Shown in pieces: positions 17,843-23,264 of a stretch of 23,400 nt of DNA. Location: NCBI GenBank assembly GCA_029261305.1, contig JAJDBO010000112.1, forward strand, positions 1 to 23,400. The letters are read 5' to 3'. Position numbers and translations under genes: made by a program. The notes under the pieces were generated by a model. The model did not search any database. It was given only the letters and a program-made list of their open reading frames with translations, and was not told the origin of the DNA. The stretch's first letter is position 1; each line of letters starts with the position of its first letter. This stretch comes from Nitrospirales bacterium (GTDB lineage Bacteria > Nitrospirota > Nitrospiria > Nitrospirales > UBA8639).

Positions 17843-18343
17843 ATGTCAGATAGGCTTACATCGCAGGATCCCCAAGTGGGGATCATTATGGGTAGTCGCA
17901 GCGATTGGGGGACCATGCGTCCTGCGAGTGAAATATTAGACGAACTAAAAATTTCCCATGAATGCCGGATTGTTTCAGCACACCGTACGCCAGATTTGAC
18001 GTCCGATTACGCGACGATGGCCGAAGCGCGAGGTCTTCGTGTCATTATTGCGGGGGCAGGTGGTGCGGCGCATTTGCCTGGCATGACGGCGGCACACACG
18101 ATTCTTCCAGTCCTTGGGGTTCCGGTACGGTCACGGGCACTCCAAGGATTTGATTCGCTTTTATCCATTGCACAGATGCCAAAAGGCATACCGGTGGCCA
18201 CGCATGCGATTGGCGAAGATGGCGCGATCAATGCGGCGCTTCAGGCTGCGGCGATTCTTGCGGTATCGGATCCGGGTATTCGCCAACGCCTCAAGGCCTA
18301 TCAAGAACAAATGCAATGCCCTATATCAGAGGAACTCGCATGA
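17843..18343 (+). CDS. purE: N5-carboxyaminoimidazole ribonucleotide mutase (PurE)
   Basis: This 166-residue protein is class I PurE, which moves the carboxyl group of N5-CAIR to carbon to give CAIR in purine synthesis. [13 protein letters not shown] is the phosphate-binding N-terminal loop, VSAHRTPD carries the active-site histidine, and [13 protein letters not shown] is the conserved glycine-rich loop. Length is typical. The ATG at 17843 has GAGGAG about seven bases upstream; an upstream in-frame ATG at 17783 would add 20 residues with no family counterpart. The stop overlaps the purK start by four bases (ATGA), so the pair is translationally coupled. The gene is co-directional with the exported-protein genes but functionally distinct from them. 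Confidence 0.96.
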   Translation: MSDRLTSQDPQVGIIMGSRSDWGTMRPASEILDELKISHECRIVSAHRTPDLTSDYATMAEARGLRVIIAGAGGAAHLPGMTAAHTILPVLGVPVRSRALQGFDSLLSIAQMPKGIPVATHAIGEDGAINAALQAAAILAVSDPGIRQRLKAYQEQMQCPISEELA

Positions 18344-19506
18344 ATGCCATCCTTCCGGGCGCAACCATAGGCATCTTGGGTGGTGGCCAACTTGGTCGTA
18401 TGCTAGCCATGGAAGCGCATCGGATGGGATATCGGGTTGGGGTGTTCGATCCCCAGAAACATGGCCCAGCTACTCAAGTCGCCGATTTTCATGTTCAATC
18501 GGAATTCATCAGGAATCAAAGCCTGGTGGATTTTGTGTCTCAGGCTGATGTCATCACCTTGGAAACGGAATTGATACCCTCCAAATTTCTTGCTGACATT
18601 AAGCTGTTCCAGAAGTCTTTCCAGGCAACTCGTCCCTCGAATCATGTTTTAGTTCTTGTGCAGGATCGGCTGACTCAGCGTCAGTTTCTTAAAGATCTTG
18701 GCCTTCCTCAAACTTCATTTGGTGCGGTTGCGGATCCATCTAACCTGAGCCAAATAAGAGAACAAGTAGCATTTCCCGCGATACTAAAAAAGCGTTGTTC
18801 GGGCTATGATGGCAAAGGGCAAGTCCGAGTTGATAGGGCGGCTGACCTTCATGATGCTTGGCAAGAACTAGGAGAAGTTCCCTCGGTTTTAGAGGCACGT
18901 GTCTTTTTTAAAACCGAACTGTCGGTTGTGCTGGCCCGTGGATTACAAGGGGAAATCCGATTCTATCCCTTGGCTGAAAACATACATCAGAAAAACATCT
19001 TGCATGTCACCCGTGTCCCTGCTCATGTAGACGAGGCAGTTCGTGCACGTGCAGAAGAACTCGCTGGCTCCATAGCAGAAGCCCTCAATTATTGTGGGGT
19101 TTTGGCTGTAGAGTTTTTTCTCCTCGAAGATGACAAGTTGTTAGTCAATGAGATCGCGCCGCGGCCTCATAACAGCGGTCATTTCACATTGGGGGCGTGC
19201 GCAACCTCTCAATTCGAGCAACATCTACGTGCCATTTGCGGCTTGCCTTTGGGTGACTCATCTCTCCTGCAACCCGTCGTGATGGTGAATCTCTTAGGAG
19301 ATCTCTGGCGAAATGGCTCTCCTCCTTGGGATCGCCTTCTCACTCATCCTCGCGTCCGACTCCACCTTTACGGCAAAGACCATGCCCGATTGGGACGCAA
19401 GATGGGACATTTTCTTTTTTTTGGGGAAGATGGTCATGACGCGCTTCCACAAGCTGAGACCCTGCTTCGTGAGATTGACCGAGACATGGTAGCAGCCCTC
19501 CCTTGA
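18340..19506 (+). CDS. purK: N5-carboxyaminoimidazole ribonucleotide synthase (PurK)
   Basis: This 388-residue ATP-grasp enzyme makes N5-CAIR from AIR, ATP and bicarbonate, the step before PurE. The N-terminal nucleotide-binding loop is [30 protein letters not shown] is the ATP-grasp lid region, [20 protein letters not shown] carries the metal-binding acidic residues, and [18 protein letters not shown] is the family signature. The start ATG at 18340 overlaps the purE stop and has AGAGGAAC before it; an in-frame ATG at 18316 lies inside purE and is less likely. Direct use of bicarbonate fits the carbon theme of the Dab operon nearby, but purine synthesis is universal, so the link is weak. Confidence 0.96.
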   Translation: MNAILPGATIGILGGGQLGRMLAMEAHRMGYRVGVFDPQKHGPATQVADFHVQSEFIRNQSLVDFVSQADVITLETELIPSKFLADIKLFQKSFQATRPSNHVLVLVQDRLTQRQFLKDLGLPQTSFGAVADPSNLSQIREQVAFPAILKKRCSGYDGKGQVRVDRAADLHDAWQELGEVPSVLEARVFFKTELSVVLARGLQGEIRFYPLAENIHQKNILHVTRVPAHVDEAVRARAEELAGSIAEALNYCGVLAVEFFLLEDDKLLVNEIAPRPHNSGHFTLGACATSQFEQHLRAICGLPLGDSSLLQPVVMVNLLGDLWRNGSPPWDRLLTHPRVRLHLYGKDHARLGRKMGHFLFFGEDGHDALPQAETLLREIDRDMVAALP

Positions 19507-19713
19507 ATCAAAATCCAAACTGAAAACGAATGTCAATTCGTCCAAGATCGAGAGGAAGTCAAGGTGTGAGTACCCCACTGCTGGACAAGGTACGGTACAA
19601 TCCGATCCTCGGATTGGGGATCGATACTAACTAAGTTGGGGGAGTGTGAAAATATAGATGTATGGCCGACCAAGGTACTTGCCAATTTCTTTTCCGAATT
19701 TCGATTAAATATC
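19507..19713 (+). other. region downstream of purK with two perfect hairpins
   Basis: No gene is evident. ACGAAT/ATTCGT (19526-19531 and 19536-19541, loop GTCA) and CAATCCGA/TCGGATTG (19598-19605 and 19609-19616, loop TCC) form stems close to the purK stop. Neither has a T-run, so they may protect the 3' end of the mRNA rather than terminate it. Confidence 0.4.
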
Positions 19714-20103
19714 TTAGAAAGAAATAAGAATAATACTCTTAGAGTAAAAAGGGAGAAGGCTAAAAACCTTCTCCCTTTTTTGCTTCCTGTTTCTGAATCG
19801 GTAATCGTGAGTAAAGATGATTAGCCTTGTTGTGAGTGTGAAACACTGGGCGATTTTCCCGCCTTTTCTCCTTAGTGACGTGCCGGGAAAATATTGTCGA
19901 CGGTTTTCTTTTGGTTGATGAAGAATCCAGGATTCTTTCCCATCTTGAACTATGATGGCTTCACCAAGAGCCTTCTTTAATGTTTGGGCATTCATATTTT
20001 CCTGACTCTTTACCTCTCCATGCCCAGCACTATCAGCAAAAGCAAAGGTGCACCCCATAATAAGGCTAACAGCCAGAGCCATTGAGAAAAGTGTCTTTTT
20101 CAT
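19714..20103 (-). CDS. small exported protein of unknown function, 3' part doubtful
   Basis: The frame gives 129 residues. The start is well supported by AAAGGAG nine bases before the ATG at 20103, and residues 1-23 are a textbook signal peptide ending AFA before DSAGHGE. The middle (NAQTLKKALGEAIIVQDGKES) looks like a small periplasmic domain. The C-terminal 45 residues are basic and low in recognisable pattern. They read straight through the perfect 14-base-pair terminator stem at 19746-19780, which is unusual for a real gene. A shifted frame reads VDNIFPARH then TAA at about 19877, so a frameshift that extended the protein is possible. The gene is downstream of the 55-residue membrane protein on the same strand. 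I do not recognise a family. Confidence 0.55.
   Translation of the reverse strand: MKKTLFSMALAVSLIMGCTFAFADSAGHGEVKSQENMNAQTLKKALGEAIIVQDGKESWILHQPKENRRQYFPGTSLRRKGGKIAQCFTLTTRLIIFTHDYRFRNRKQKREKVFSLLPFYSKSIILISF
19746..19781. terminator. strong bidirectional intrinsic terminator
   Basis: A perfect 14-base-pair stem (AAAAAGGGAGAAGG at 19746-19759 with CCTTCTCCCTTTTT at 19767-19780) has a 7-base loop. The T-run on the right serves transcripts from purK, and the A-run on the left becomes a U-run for minus-strand transcripts. It lies between convergent genes, although the minus-strand reading frame formally runs through it. Confidence 0.88.
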
Positions 20104-20195
20104 GGTTGGAGTCTCCTTTCTGTTTAATGATTAGAAACAAGAAGAAAATTTGTGTTCAAACCTTCCTTATGGTTTCCCTCTTACGAGAAGGTGGT

Positions 20196-20363
20196 CTAAG
20201 CTGCCAGTCTGTCGTTGGGTGGGTGAATGGTATGAGATTGTTCCGGTGAAACAGTTTTCTGCTGCGTGGCTATCGGACCAGGTTGGCCGAACAGACGAGC
20301 TAAAAAATAAAAACCGGAAACCAATCCCATAATTGCCAAAAAGGCTTCCATCAGATTTCCCAT
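20196..20363 (-). CDS. 55-residue single-span membrane protein
   Basis: An ATG at 20363 follows an ideal ribosome site (AAAGGAGGTG at 20371-20380, spacing seven) and opens a 55-codon frame ending at TAG (20196-20198). The protein begins MGNLMEAFLAIMGLVSGFYF, forming one hydrophobic helix at about residues 4-25. A Pro/Gln/His-rich soluble tail of about 30 residues follows. An earlier in-frame ATG at 20369 is too close to the ribosome site. The strong translation signal and the clean amphipathic layout make this a real gene in spite of its size. The exported protein at 19714-20103 lies about 90 bases downstream on the same strand, so they may be co-transcribed. Function is unknown. Confidence 0.7.
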   Translation of the reverse strand: MGNLMEAFLAIMGLVSGFYFLARLFGQPGPIATQQKTVSPEQSHTIHPPNDRLAA

Positions 20364-20398
20364 AGTCATTCACCTCCTTTCCTTTTACCTCTTACCCA

Positions 20399-20448
20399 CC
20401 TAAATTTAGGCCCCCCTATCATTTAACATCCTACCGATAGGTCTAAAT
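20399..20448. promoter_or_regulatory. nested inverted repeats upstream of the 55-residue gene
   Basis: CCTAAATTTAGG (20399-20410) is a perfect 12-base palindrome. Part of it can instead pair outward: ATTTAG (20404-20409) with CTAAAT (20443-20448), flanking CCTATC (20415-20420) paired with GATAGG (20436-20441). This gives two mutually exclusive structures in the leader or promoter of the minus-strand gene. An operator or an RNA switch is possible; neither is shown. Confidence 0.4.
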
Positions 20449-20577
20449 ATATTTTTTAATCACAGCTTCTTGGTCGTCAGGGCTCCACTTTTGTTGAAAA
20501 TTCCAAAGACTAAATTTTTTTTATGTTCCAGACCTTGGCTTTTTTACGCATGAATTTATCTTTTTTGACAGGACGTG
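20449..20577. other. AT-rich divergent spacer between the 55-residue gene and hsp20
   Basis: This part of the spacer holds several T-runs and a TTGACA hexamer at 20565-20570 that could be a -35 element for the hsp20 transcript. I see no good -10 box at the right distance and no gene. Confidence 0.3.
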
Positions 20578-20648
20578 ATGAGGAGATCAGAAATGAAATC
20601 CTCATTCAAAAATAAAAATTAATTTTTTTAATAAAAGAAGGAGGTCAC
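20578..20648 (+). promoter_or_regulatory. hsp20 leader with hairpin and strong ribosome binding site
   Basis: ATGAGGA (20578-20584) and TCCTCAT (20599-20605) form a 7-base-pair hairpin. A very AT-rich stretch with a run of seven T follows, then AAGGAGGT at 20638-20645. The TCCTC of the hairpin or the T-run could also pair with the A/G-rich ribosome site, as in RNA thermometers of small heat-shock genes. That role is inferred from gene identity and base complementarity. Confidence 0.35.
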
Positions 20649-21072
20649 ATGATGACGACAAGAATTTTAACGCCATTTGAGACACAAGTTGATCGCCTTT
20701 TCAGTGATGCGGTGCGGTCCCTTGGCCATCAAGCCAGAGAGTACACTCCGGCGTGCAATGTGTGGGAAGATGTCGACCATTATTGGTGTCGAGCTTGCCT
20801 TGCCCGGATGGTCATCGGATGAAGTGACGATTGAGGCTAAAAACGGGTTTGTGACGGTTGAAGGGAAACGGAAAGAAAAAACCGCAGAACAGAACGCAAA
20901 CGAAAAGTCCTACCATGTTCAGGAAATGAATACGGGATCGTTTTCCCGATCGTTTCGGTTTCCAACTAATCTGGAATGGGATCAAGCCAAAGCTTCGTTT
21001 GCCGATGGCGTACTGACCATTGCTTTCCCTAAGAGGGCAGTCGCCAAACCCCGCCGGATTGCTATTCAATAA
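20649..21072 (+). pseudogene. hsp20: small heat-shock protein (Hsp20/alpha-crystallin) gene broken by a one-base frameshift
   Basis: Translation from the ATG at 20649 (or 20652, better spaced from AAGGAGGT) gives TRILTPFETQVDRLF and YTPACNVWEDVDHYW, a typical Hsp20 N-terminus, then stops at TGA 20820-20822. The rest of the alpha-crystallin domain continues in the next frame: VELALPGWSSDEVTIEAK, GFVTVEGKRKEK, ASFADGVLTIAFPK and the C-terminal IAI motif, ending at 21072. Removing one base within about 20784-20788 joins the halves as DVDHYW-VELALPG with family-perfect spacing and about 140 residues. The affected site is not a homopolymer. It is either a genuine inactivating insertion or a sequencing error. 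A strong terminator follows directly, so the transcription unit is otherwise complete. Confidence 0.85.
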
Positions 21073-21084
21073 ACTGCTCGGAAT

Positions 21085-21118
21085 GATGCGGGAGACCATC
21101 ATTCAGGTCTCCCGCATC
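21085..21118 (+). terminator. intrinsic-type terminator hairpin after hsp20
   Basis: GATGCGGGAGACC (21085-21097) and GGTCTCCCGCATC (21106-21118) form a perfect 13-base-pair stem with an 8-base loop, 12 bases after the hsp20 stop. Only a weak T-rich tail follows (TATTCC), so termination may be partial. Confidence 0.75.
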
Positions 21119-21219
21119 TATTCCCTCACGCTGAAAAATTTCACTTTGGATCTGAAATTATATTTTTCAAATGTTTCATTGAGGGGGTTGATGGGGTTCC
21201 TTCGGGTGTCCAAATTTAG
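21119..21219. other. non-coding stretch before the mrp promoter
   Basis: An AT-rich stretch of about 100 bases between the hsp20 terminator and the promoter of the mrp leader. I see no gene, repeat or strong hairpin in it. Confidence 0.4.
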
Positions 21220-21248
21220 TTGTGCCAAGAGGAGAACATTGGTATAAA
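21220..21248 (+). promoter_or_regulatory. sigma-70-like promoter of the mrp leader
   Basis: TTGTGC (21220-21225) and TATAAA (21243-21248) are separated by exactly 17 bases. Predicted transcription begins at about 21255, at the first hairpin of the structured leader. Confidence 0.6.
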
Positions 21249-21253
21249 GAGCC

Positions 21254-21361
21254 GAAGATCAGATGGATCTTCCTCATTGATTGGAAGCTATGGCAATCGA
21301 TAGACCATACCTAAGGCCGGTAGGGTGACTGTCTCATTAACGATAATGTGGCGGTGACAGT
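21254..21361 (+). ncRNA. structured leader RNA, candidate riboswitch upstream of mrpE
   Basis: Directly after the predicted promoter come successive perfect stems. They are GAAGATC/GATCTTC (21254-21260, 21266-21272), TATGG/CCATA (21289-21293, 21305-21309), CCTA/TAGG (21310-21313, 21321-21324), and ACTGTC/GACAGT (21328-21333, 21356-21361), the last enclosing CATTA/TAATG (21335-21339, 21344-21348). The unpaired joins are G/A-rich, as in aptamers. A strong terminator begins three bases later, and mrpE starts 111 bases after the last stem. Compact aptamer plus terminator before a cation antiporter operon suggests a ligand-sensing leader. I cannot match it to a known class from memory; Na+-, Li+- or other ion-sensing classes are candidates. 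A stand-alone small RNA is the alternative. Confidence 0.55.
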
Positions 21362-21363
21362 AC

Positions 21364-21421
21364 AAGCCAACCAGAAGCTATTCGAATGTTTCATTCTAAA
21401 GCTCAGGTTGGCTTTTTTTTT
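21364..21421 (+). terminator. intrinsic terminator ahead of mrpE
   Basis: AAGCCAACC (21364-21372) pairs with GGTTGGCTT (21406-21414). The pairing encloses GAATG/CATTC, and T-run continues to 21421. It ends 51 bases before the mrpE start with no gene in between, so it should act as a conditional (attenuator) terminator. TGGC at 21349-21352 could pair with GCCA at 21366-21369 as part of an antiterminator, but this is only four pairs. Confidence 0.85.
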
Positions 21422-21472
21422 AGAACGAGGCAGAAACTCTGACCCTCTGAAGTTACAATCGTATCTTTAATT

Positions 21473-21970
21473 ATGGCAACAACACCTAGACCGGTATCTT
21501 CTGAATTTTTAGTCCTGAAAGCCACGGCAATATTTGTATTGTGGATTATGTTGTCTGCCAGCTCTGAATGGATTCACTTGGGGTTGGGGCTGGTGCTTTC
21601 CTTCACGGTGGCTTGGATAAATTCTGGCCATTCCCCTTTTGTGCCTAACTTCCGTTTGTGGGGAAACATTCTTCTGTATGTTCCGTGGCTCTTTTTGAAA
21701 ATCTTCCAAAGTAGCCTCCATTTGACCAAGCTGATTCTTCACCCTGATCTTCCCATCGATCCCCGATTGATACGGGTTGAGACCAAATTACGCCATGATG
21801 CGGCAGTCGTACTCCTTGGCAATTCCATCACATTAACGCCAGGCACGATCACTGCGGAAGTTGACCATCATTCACTCATAGTGCATGCCATGGATGAGAT
21901 TTCAGGGGAAGATGTTACGAGTGGACGCATTGAATCCAAAATTGCTGAAGTCTTTCGAAACGAAGAGTAA
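21473..21970 (+). CDS. mrpE: Mrp-type Na+/H+ antiporter subunit E
   Basis: The 165-residue membrane protein matches MrpE/MnhE. It has two hydrophobic helices near the N-terminus (ATAIFVLWIMLSASS and LGLGLVLSFTVAW) and a third segment NILLYVPWLFLKIFQSSLHLTKLIL. A cytoplasmic domain with the family signature LLGNSITLTPGTITAEV and HAMDE follows. MrpE is needed for assembly and activity of the multi-subunit cation/proton antiporter. It is the first gene of the operon, behind the structured leader and terminator. No Shine-Dalgarno is visible before the ATG, which fits weak or structurally controlled initiation. mrpF follows five bases after the stop. Confidence 0.93.
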   Translation: MATTPRPVSSEFLVLKATAIFVLWIMLSASSEWIHLGLGLVLSFTVAWINSGHSPFVPNFRLWGNILLYVPWLFLKIFQSSLHLTKLILHPDLPIDPRLIRVETKLRHDAAVVLLGNSITLTPGTITAEVDHHSLIVHAMDEISGEDVTSGRIESKIAEVFRNEE

Positions 21971-21975
21971 CGATA

Positions 21976-22242
21976 ATGAAAACCTTTTTTCTCGGTGTCC
22001 TAATTGTGTTGGCCATTCTCATTGGCGCGTATTTATATCGTGTCCTGCAGGGCCCCACGATTTTTGATCGGGTGTTGGGGCTCAATGCTATATCGACCAA
22101 GGCGATTATTTTACTCGTGCTGATTGGATTGGTCTTTGACCGAGTGGATATGTTTGTCGACATCGCCACCGGATATGCTTTACTCAACTTAGTTGGCGCA
22201 CTTGCCGTGGCCAAATATCTAGAACAAAAAGGACTTCCATAA
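21976..22242 (+). CDS. mrpF: Mrp-type antiporter subunit F
   Basis: The 88-residue protein has three membrane segments and the family core YRVLQGPTIFDRVLGLNAISTK, including the conserved GPT-DR motif. Length is typical of MrpF/MnhF/MbhB. It lies between mrpE (5 bases) and mrpG (1 base), so translation is probably coupled. Confidence 0.95.
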   Translation: MKTFFLGVLIVLAILIGAYLYRVLQGPTIFDRVLGLNAISTKAIILLVLIGLVFDRVDMFVDIATGYALLNLVGALAVAKYLEQKGLP

Positions 22243-22243
22243 C

Positions 22244-22540
22244 ATGGAAATTGTGTCCATCATTTTTATCCTCGCAGGGTTATTTTTTCTGATTGTGGCG
22301 GCGATTGGCGTGCTACGACTGCCTGATGTCTTTAGTCGGTCCCATGCAGTGTCATTGACGGACTCGTTAGGTGCTTTTCTGATGTTGTTCGGCATTGCGA
22401 TCCATGAGGGGTTGAGCAAAAACGTGTTAAAAATTTTTGCGGTGTTGGCCTTACTCTATATTCAAAATCCCGTTATTGCGCATGCAACCGTGCGTGCCGC
22501 TCTTCGCGTTGGATTGAAACCATGGAAAAGGGAATGTTGA
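22244..22540 (+). CDS. mrpG: Mrp-type antiporter subunit G, end supplied by a repeat element
   Basis: The 98-residue protein has three membrane segments and the MrpG signature AAIGVLRLPDVFSRSHAVSLTDSLG. It starts one base after mrpF. The last codons and the TGA stop (22538-22540) lie in the first bases of the palindromic element at 22530-22651, so the native C-terminus may have been trimmed or replaced by a few residues. The conserved core is complete, so function is probably kept. Confidence 0.93.
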   Translation: MEIVSIIFILAGLFFLIVAAIGVLRLPDVFSRSHAVSLTDSLGAFLMLFGIAIHEGLSKNVLKIFAVLALLYIQNPVIAHATVRAALRVGLKPWKREC

Positions 22541-22651
22541 AAAGAGCCGCCAGCGGCGTTCTCGCCCTTCTGCCGTGCTCACGTACTGAGAGTACGCTCC
22601 GCGCGTCAAAAGGGCTGCGGCCTTGCTGGACGGACTTTTTTGAACATTCCC
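22530..22651. repeat. palindromic repeat element resembling Nitrospira intergenic repeats
   Basis: The 122-base element has inverted ends, GGGAATGTT at 22530-22538 and AACATTCCC at 22643-22651. It folds into nested stems: CCAGC/GCTGG (22550-22554, 22625-22629), GCCCTT/AAGGGC (22564-22569, 22610-22615) and a central GTACT/AGTAC (22583-22587, 22591-22595). It is more GC-rich than its surroundings. The phrases AAGTCCGTCCAGC and GTACTGAGAGTACG look like repeats I remember from many intergenic sites in Nitrospira genomes. This recognition is from memory, not a search. Confidence 0.8.
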
Positions 22652-22688
22652 TCCAGTTGAGGTGGCCTGCCTCATCGGAGGTTTTTTT
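22650..22688 (+). terminator. intrinsic terminator inside the mrp operon
   Basis: CCTCC (22650-22654) and TGAGG (22658-22662) pair with CCTCA (22670-22674) and GGAGG (22677-22681), with a small internal mismatch and a run of seven T to 22688. It adjoins the repeat element and sits between mrpG and the next operon gene 45 bases further on. Confidence 0.8.
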
Positions 22689-22733
22689 GGCTATTGACCT
22701 ACCATATTTGACAGGCCCAAAAAGGGAAGTCTC

Positions 22734-23264
22734 ATGACATTTTCATTTGAAGTTCTTCTCTTGATTCTTCTTCTGGTCACTGCTGCCGGGGCTATCTTAG
22801 TCAAGGATCTGATGAGTGCCATTTTACTTCTCGGATCCTATAGTTTTTTCTTATCGTTGGTATGGGCGTGGTTTGGAGCGGTGGATGTGGCGTTCGTGGA
22901 AGCCGTGGTGGGCGCGGGTTTAGCCACGGTCCTGTTTCTGTTGACCCTCTTTGGGACAGCACCCAAAGACAGTCGCCTTCGTCGCCCGCCCCCTCCCATA
23001 GCAGCAGTGGTGGCTCTGCCTCTTTTAGGAATTCTCTTGCTCTATGCGGCCAATGATCTTCCTGAATTTGGAGATCCTAATTCTCCGGCGAATGTGCACA
23101 TTTCGCCGACCTATCTCGAACAGAGTTATCAGGATACACATACACCAAATGTGGTGACCGCTGTGCTCATGGATTATCGTTCTCTCGATACTATGGTCGA
23201 AACTGTGGTCATTTTTACTGCTGGTATAGCTTGCGCATTATTACTGAGGAGACACGCCTCATGA
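22734..23264 (+). CDS. MrpA C-terminal/MbhD-MbhE-like antiporter subunit (DUF4040)
   Basis: The 176-residue membrane protein resembles the C-terminal part of MrpA that exists as separate MbhD and MbhE subunits in archaeal membrane hydrogenases. Residues 5-75 give the DUF4040 pattern (AILVKDLMSAILLLG, FFLSLVWAWFGAVDVAFVEAVVGAG). After a hydrophobic segment near 88-106, residues about 136-172 match the MbhE part (NVVTAVLMDYRSLDTMVETVV). Both are fused here. The gene order E, F, G, D/E, B is that of Mbh-type operons rather than the A-first order of Bacillus. The ATG has GGGAAG four bases before it, and the stop overlaps the mrpB start (ATGA). An upstream repeat and terminator may lower its expression relative to mrpEFG. 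Confidence 0.85.
   Translation: MTFSFEVLLLILLLVTAAGAILVKDLMSAILLLGSYSFFLSLVWAWFGAVDVAFVEAVVGAGLATVLFLLTLFGTAPKDSRLRRPPPPIAAVVALPLLGILLLYAANDLPEFGDPNSPANVHISPTYLEQSYQDTHTPNVVTAVLMDYRSLDTMVETVVIFTAGIACALLLRRHAS

Noticed and set aside
19636..19824. Possible small plus-strand gene after purK
   Set aside because: No proper ribosome site for an ATG, it runs through the terminator, and its composition shows no protein-like pattern.
20167..20373. 68-codon minus-strand frame over the same region as the 55-residue gene
   Set aside because: It is out of frame with the strong ribosome site's best-placed ATG and gives no hydrophobic or family pattern; the 55-codon frame fits better.
20677..21072. Hsp20 as an intact gene starting at 20677
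   Set aside because: Its first 35 residues do not resemble Hsp20 and there is no ribosome site; the correct N-terminus lies in the other frame from 20649.
21020..21247. 75-codon frame after hsp20
   Set aside because: It crosses the hsp20 terminator and the mrp promoter and has no ribosome site.
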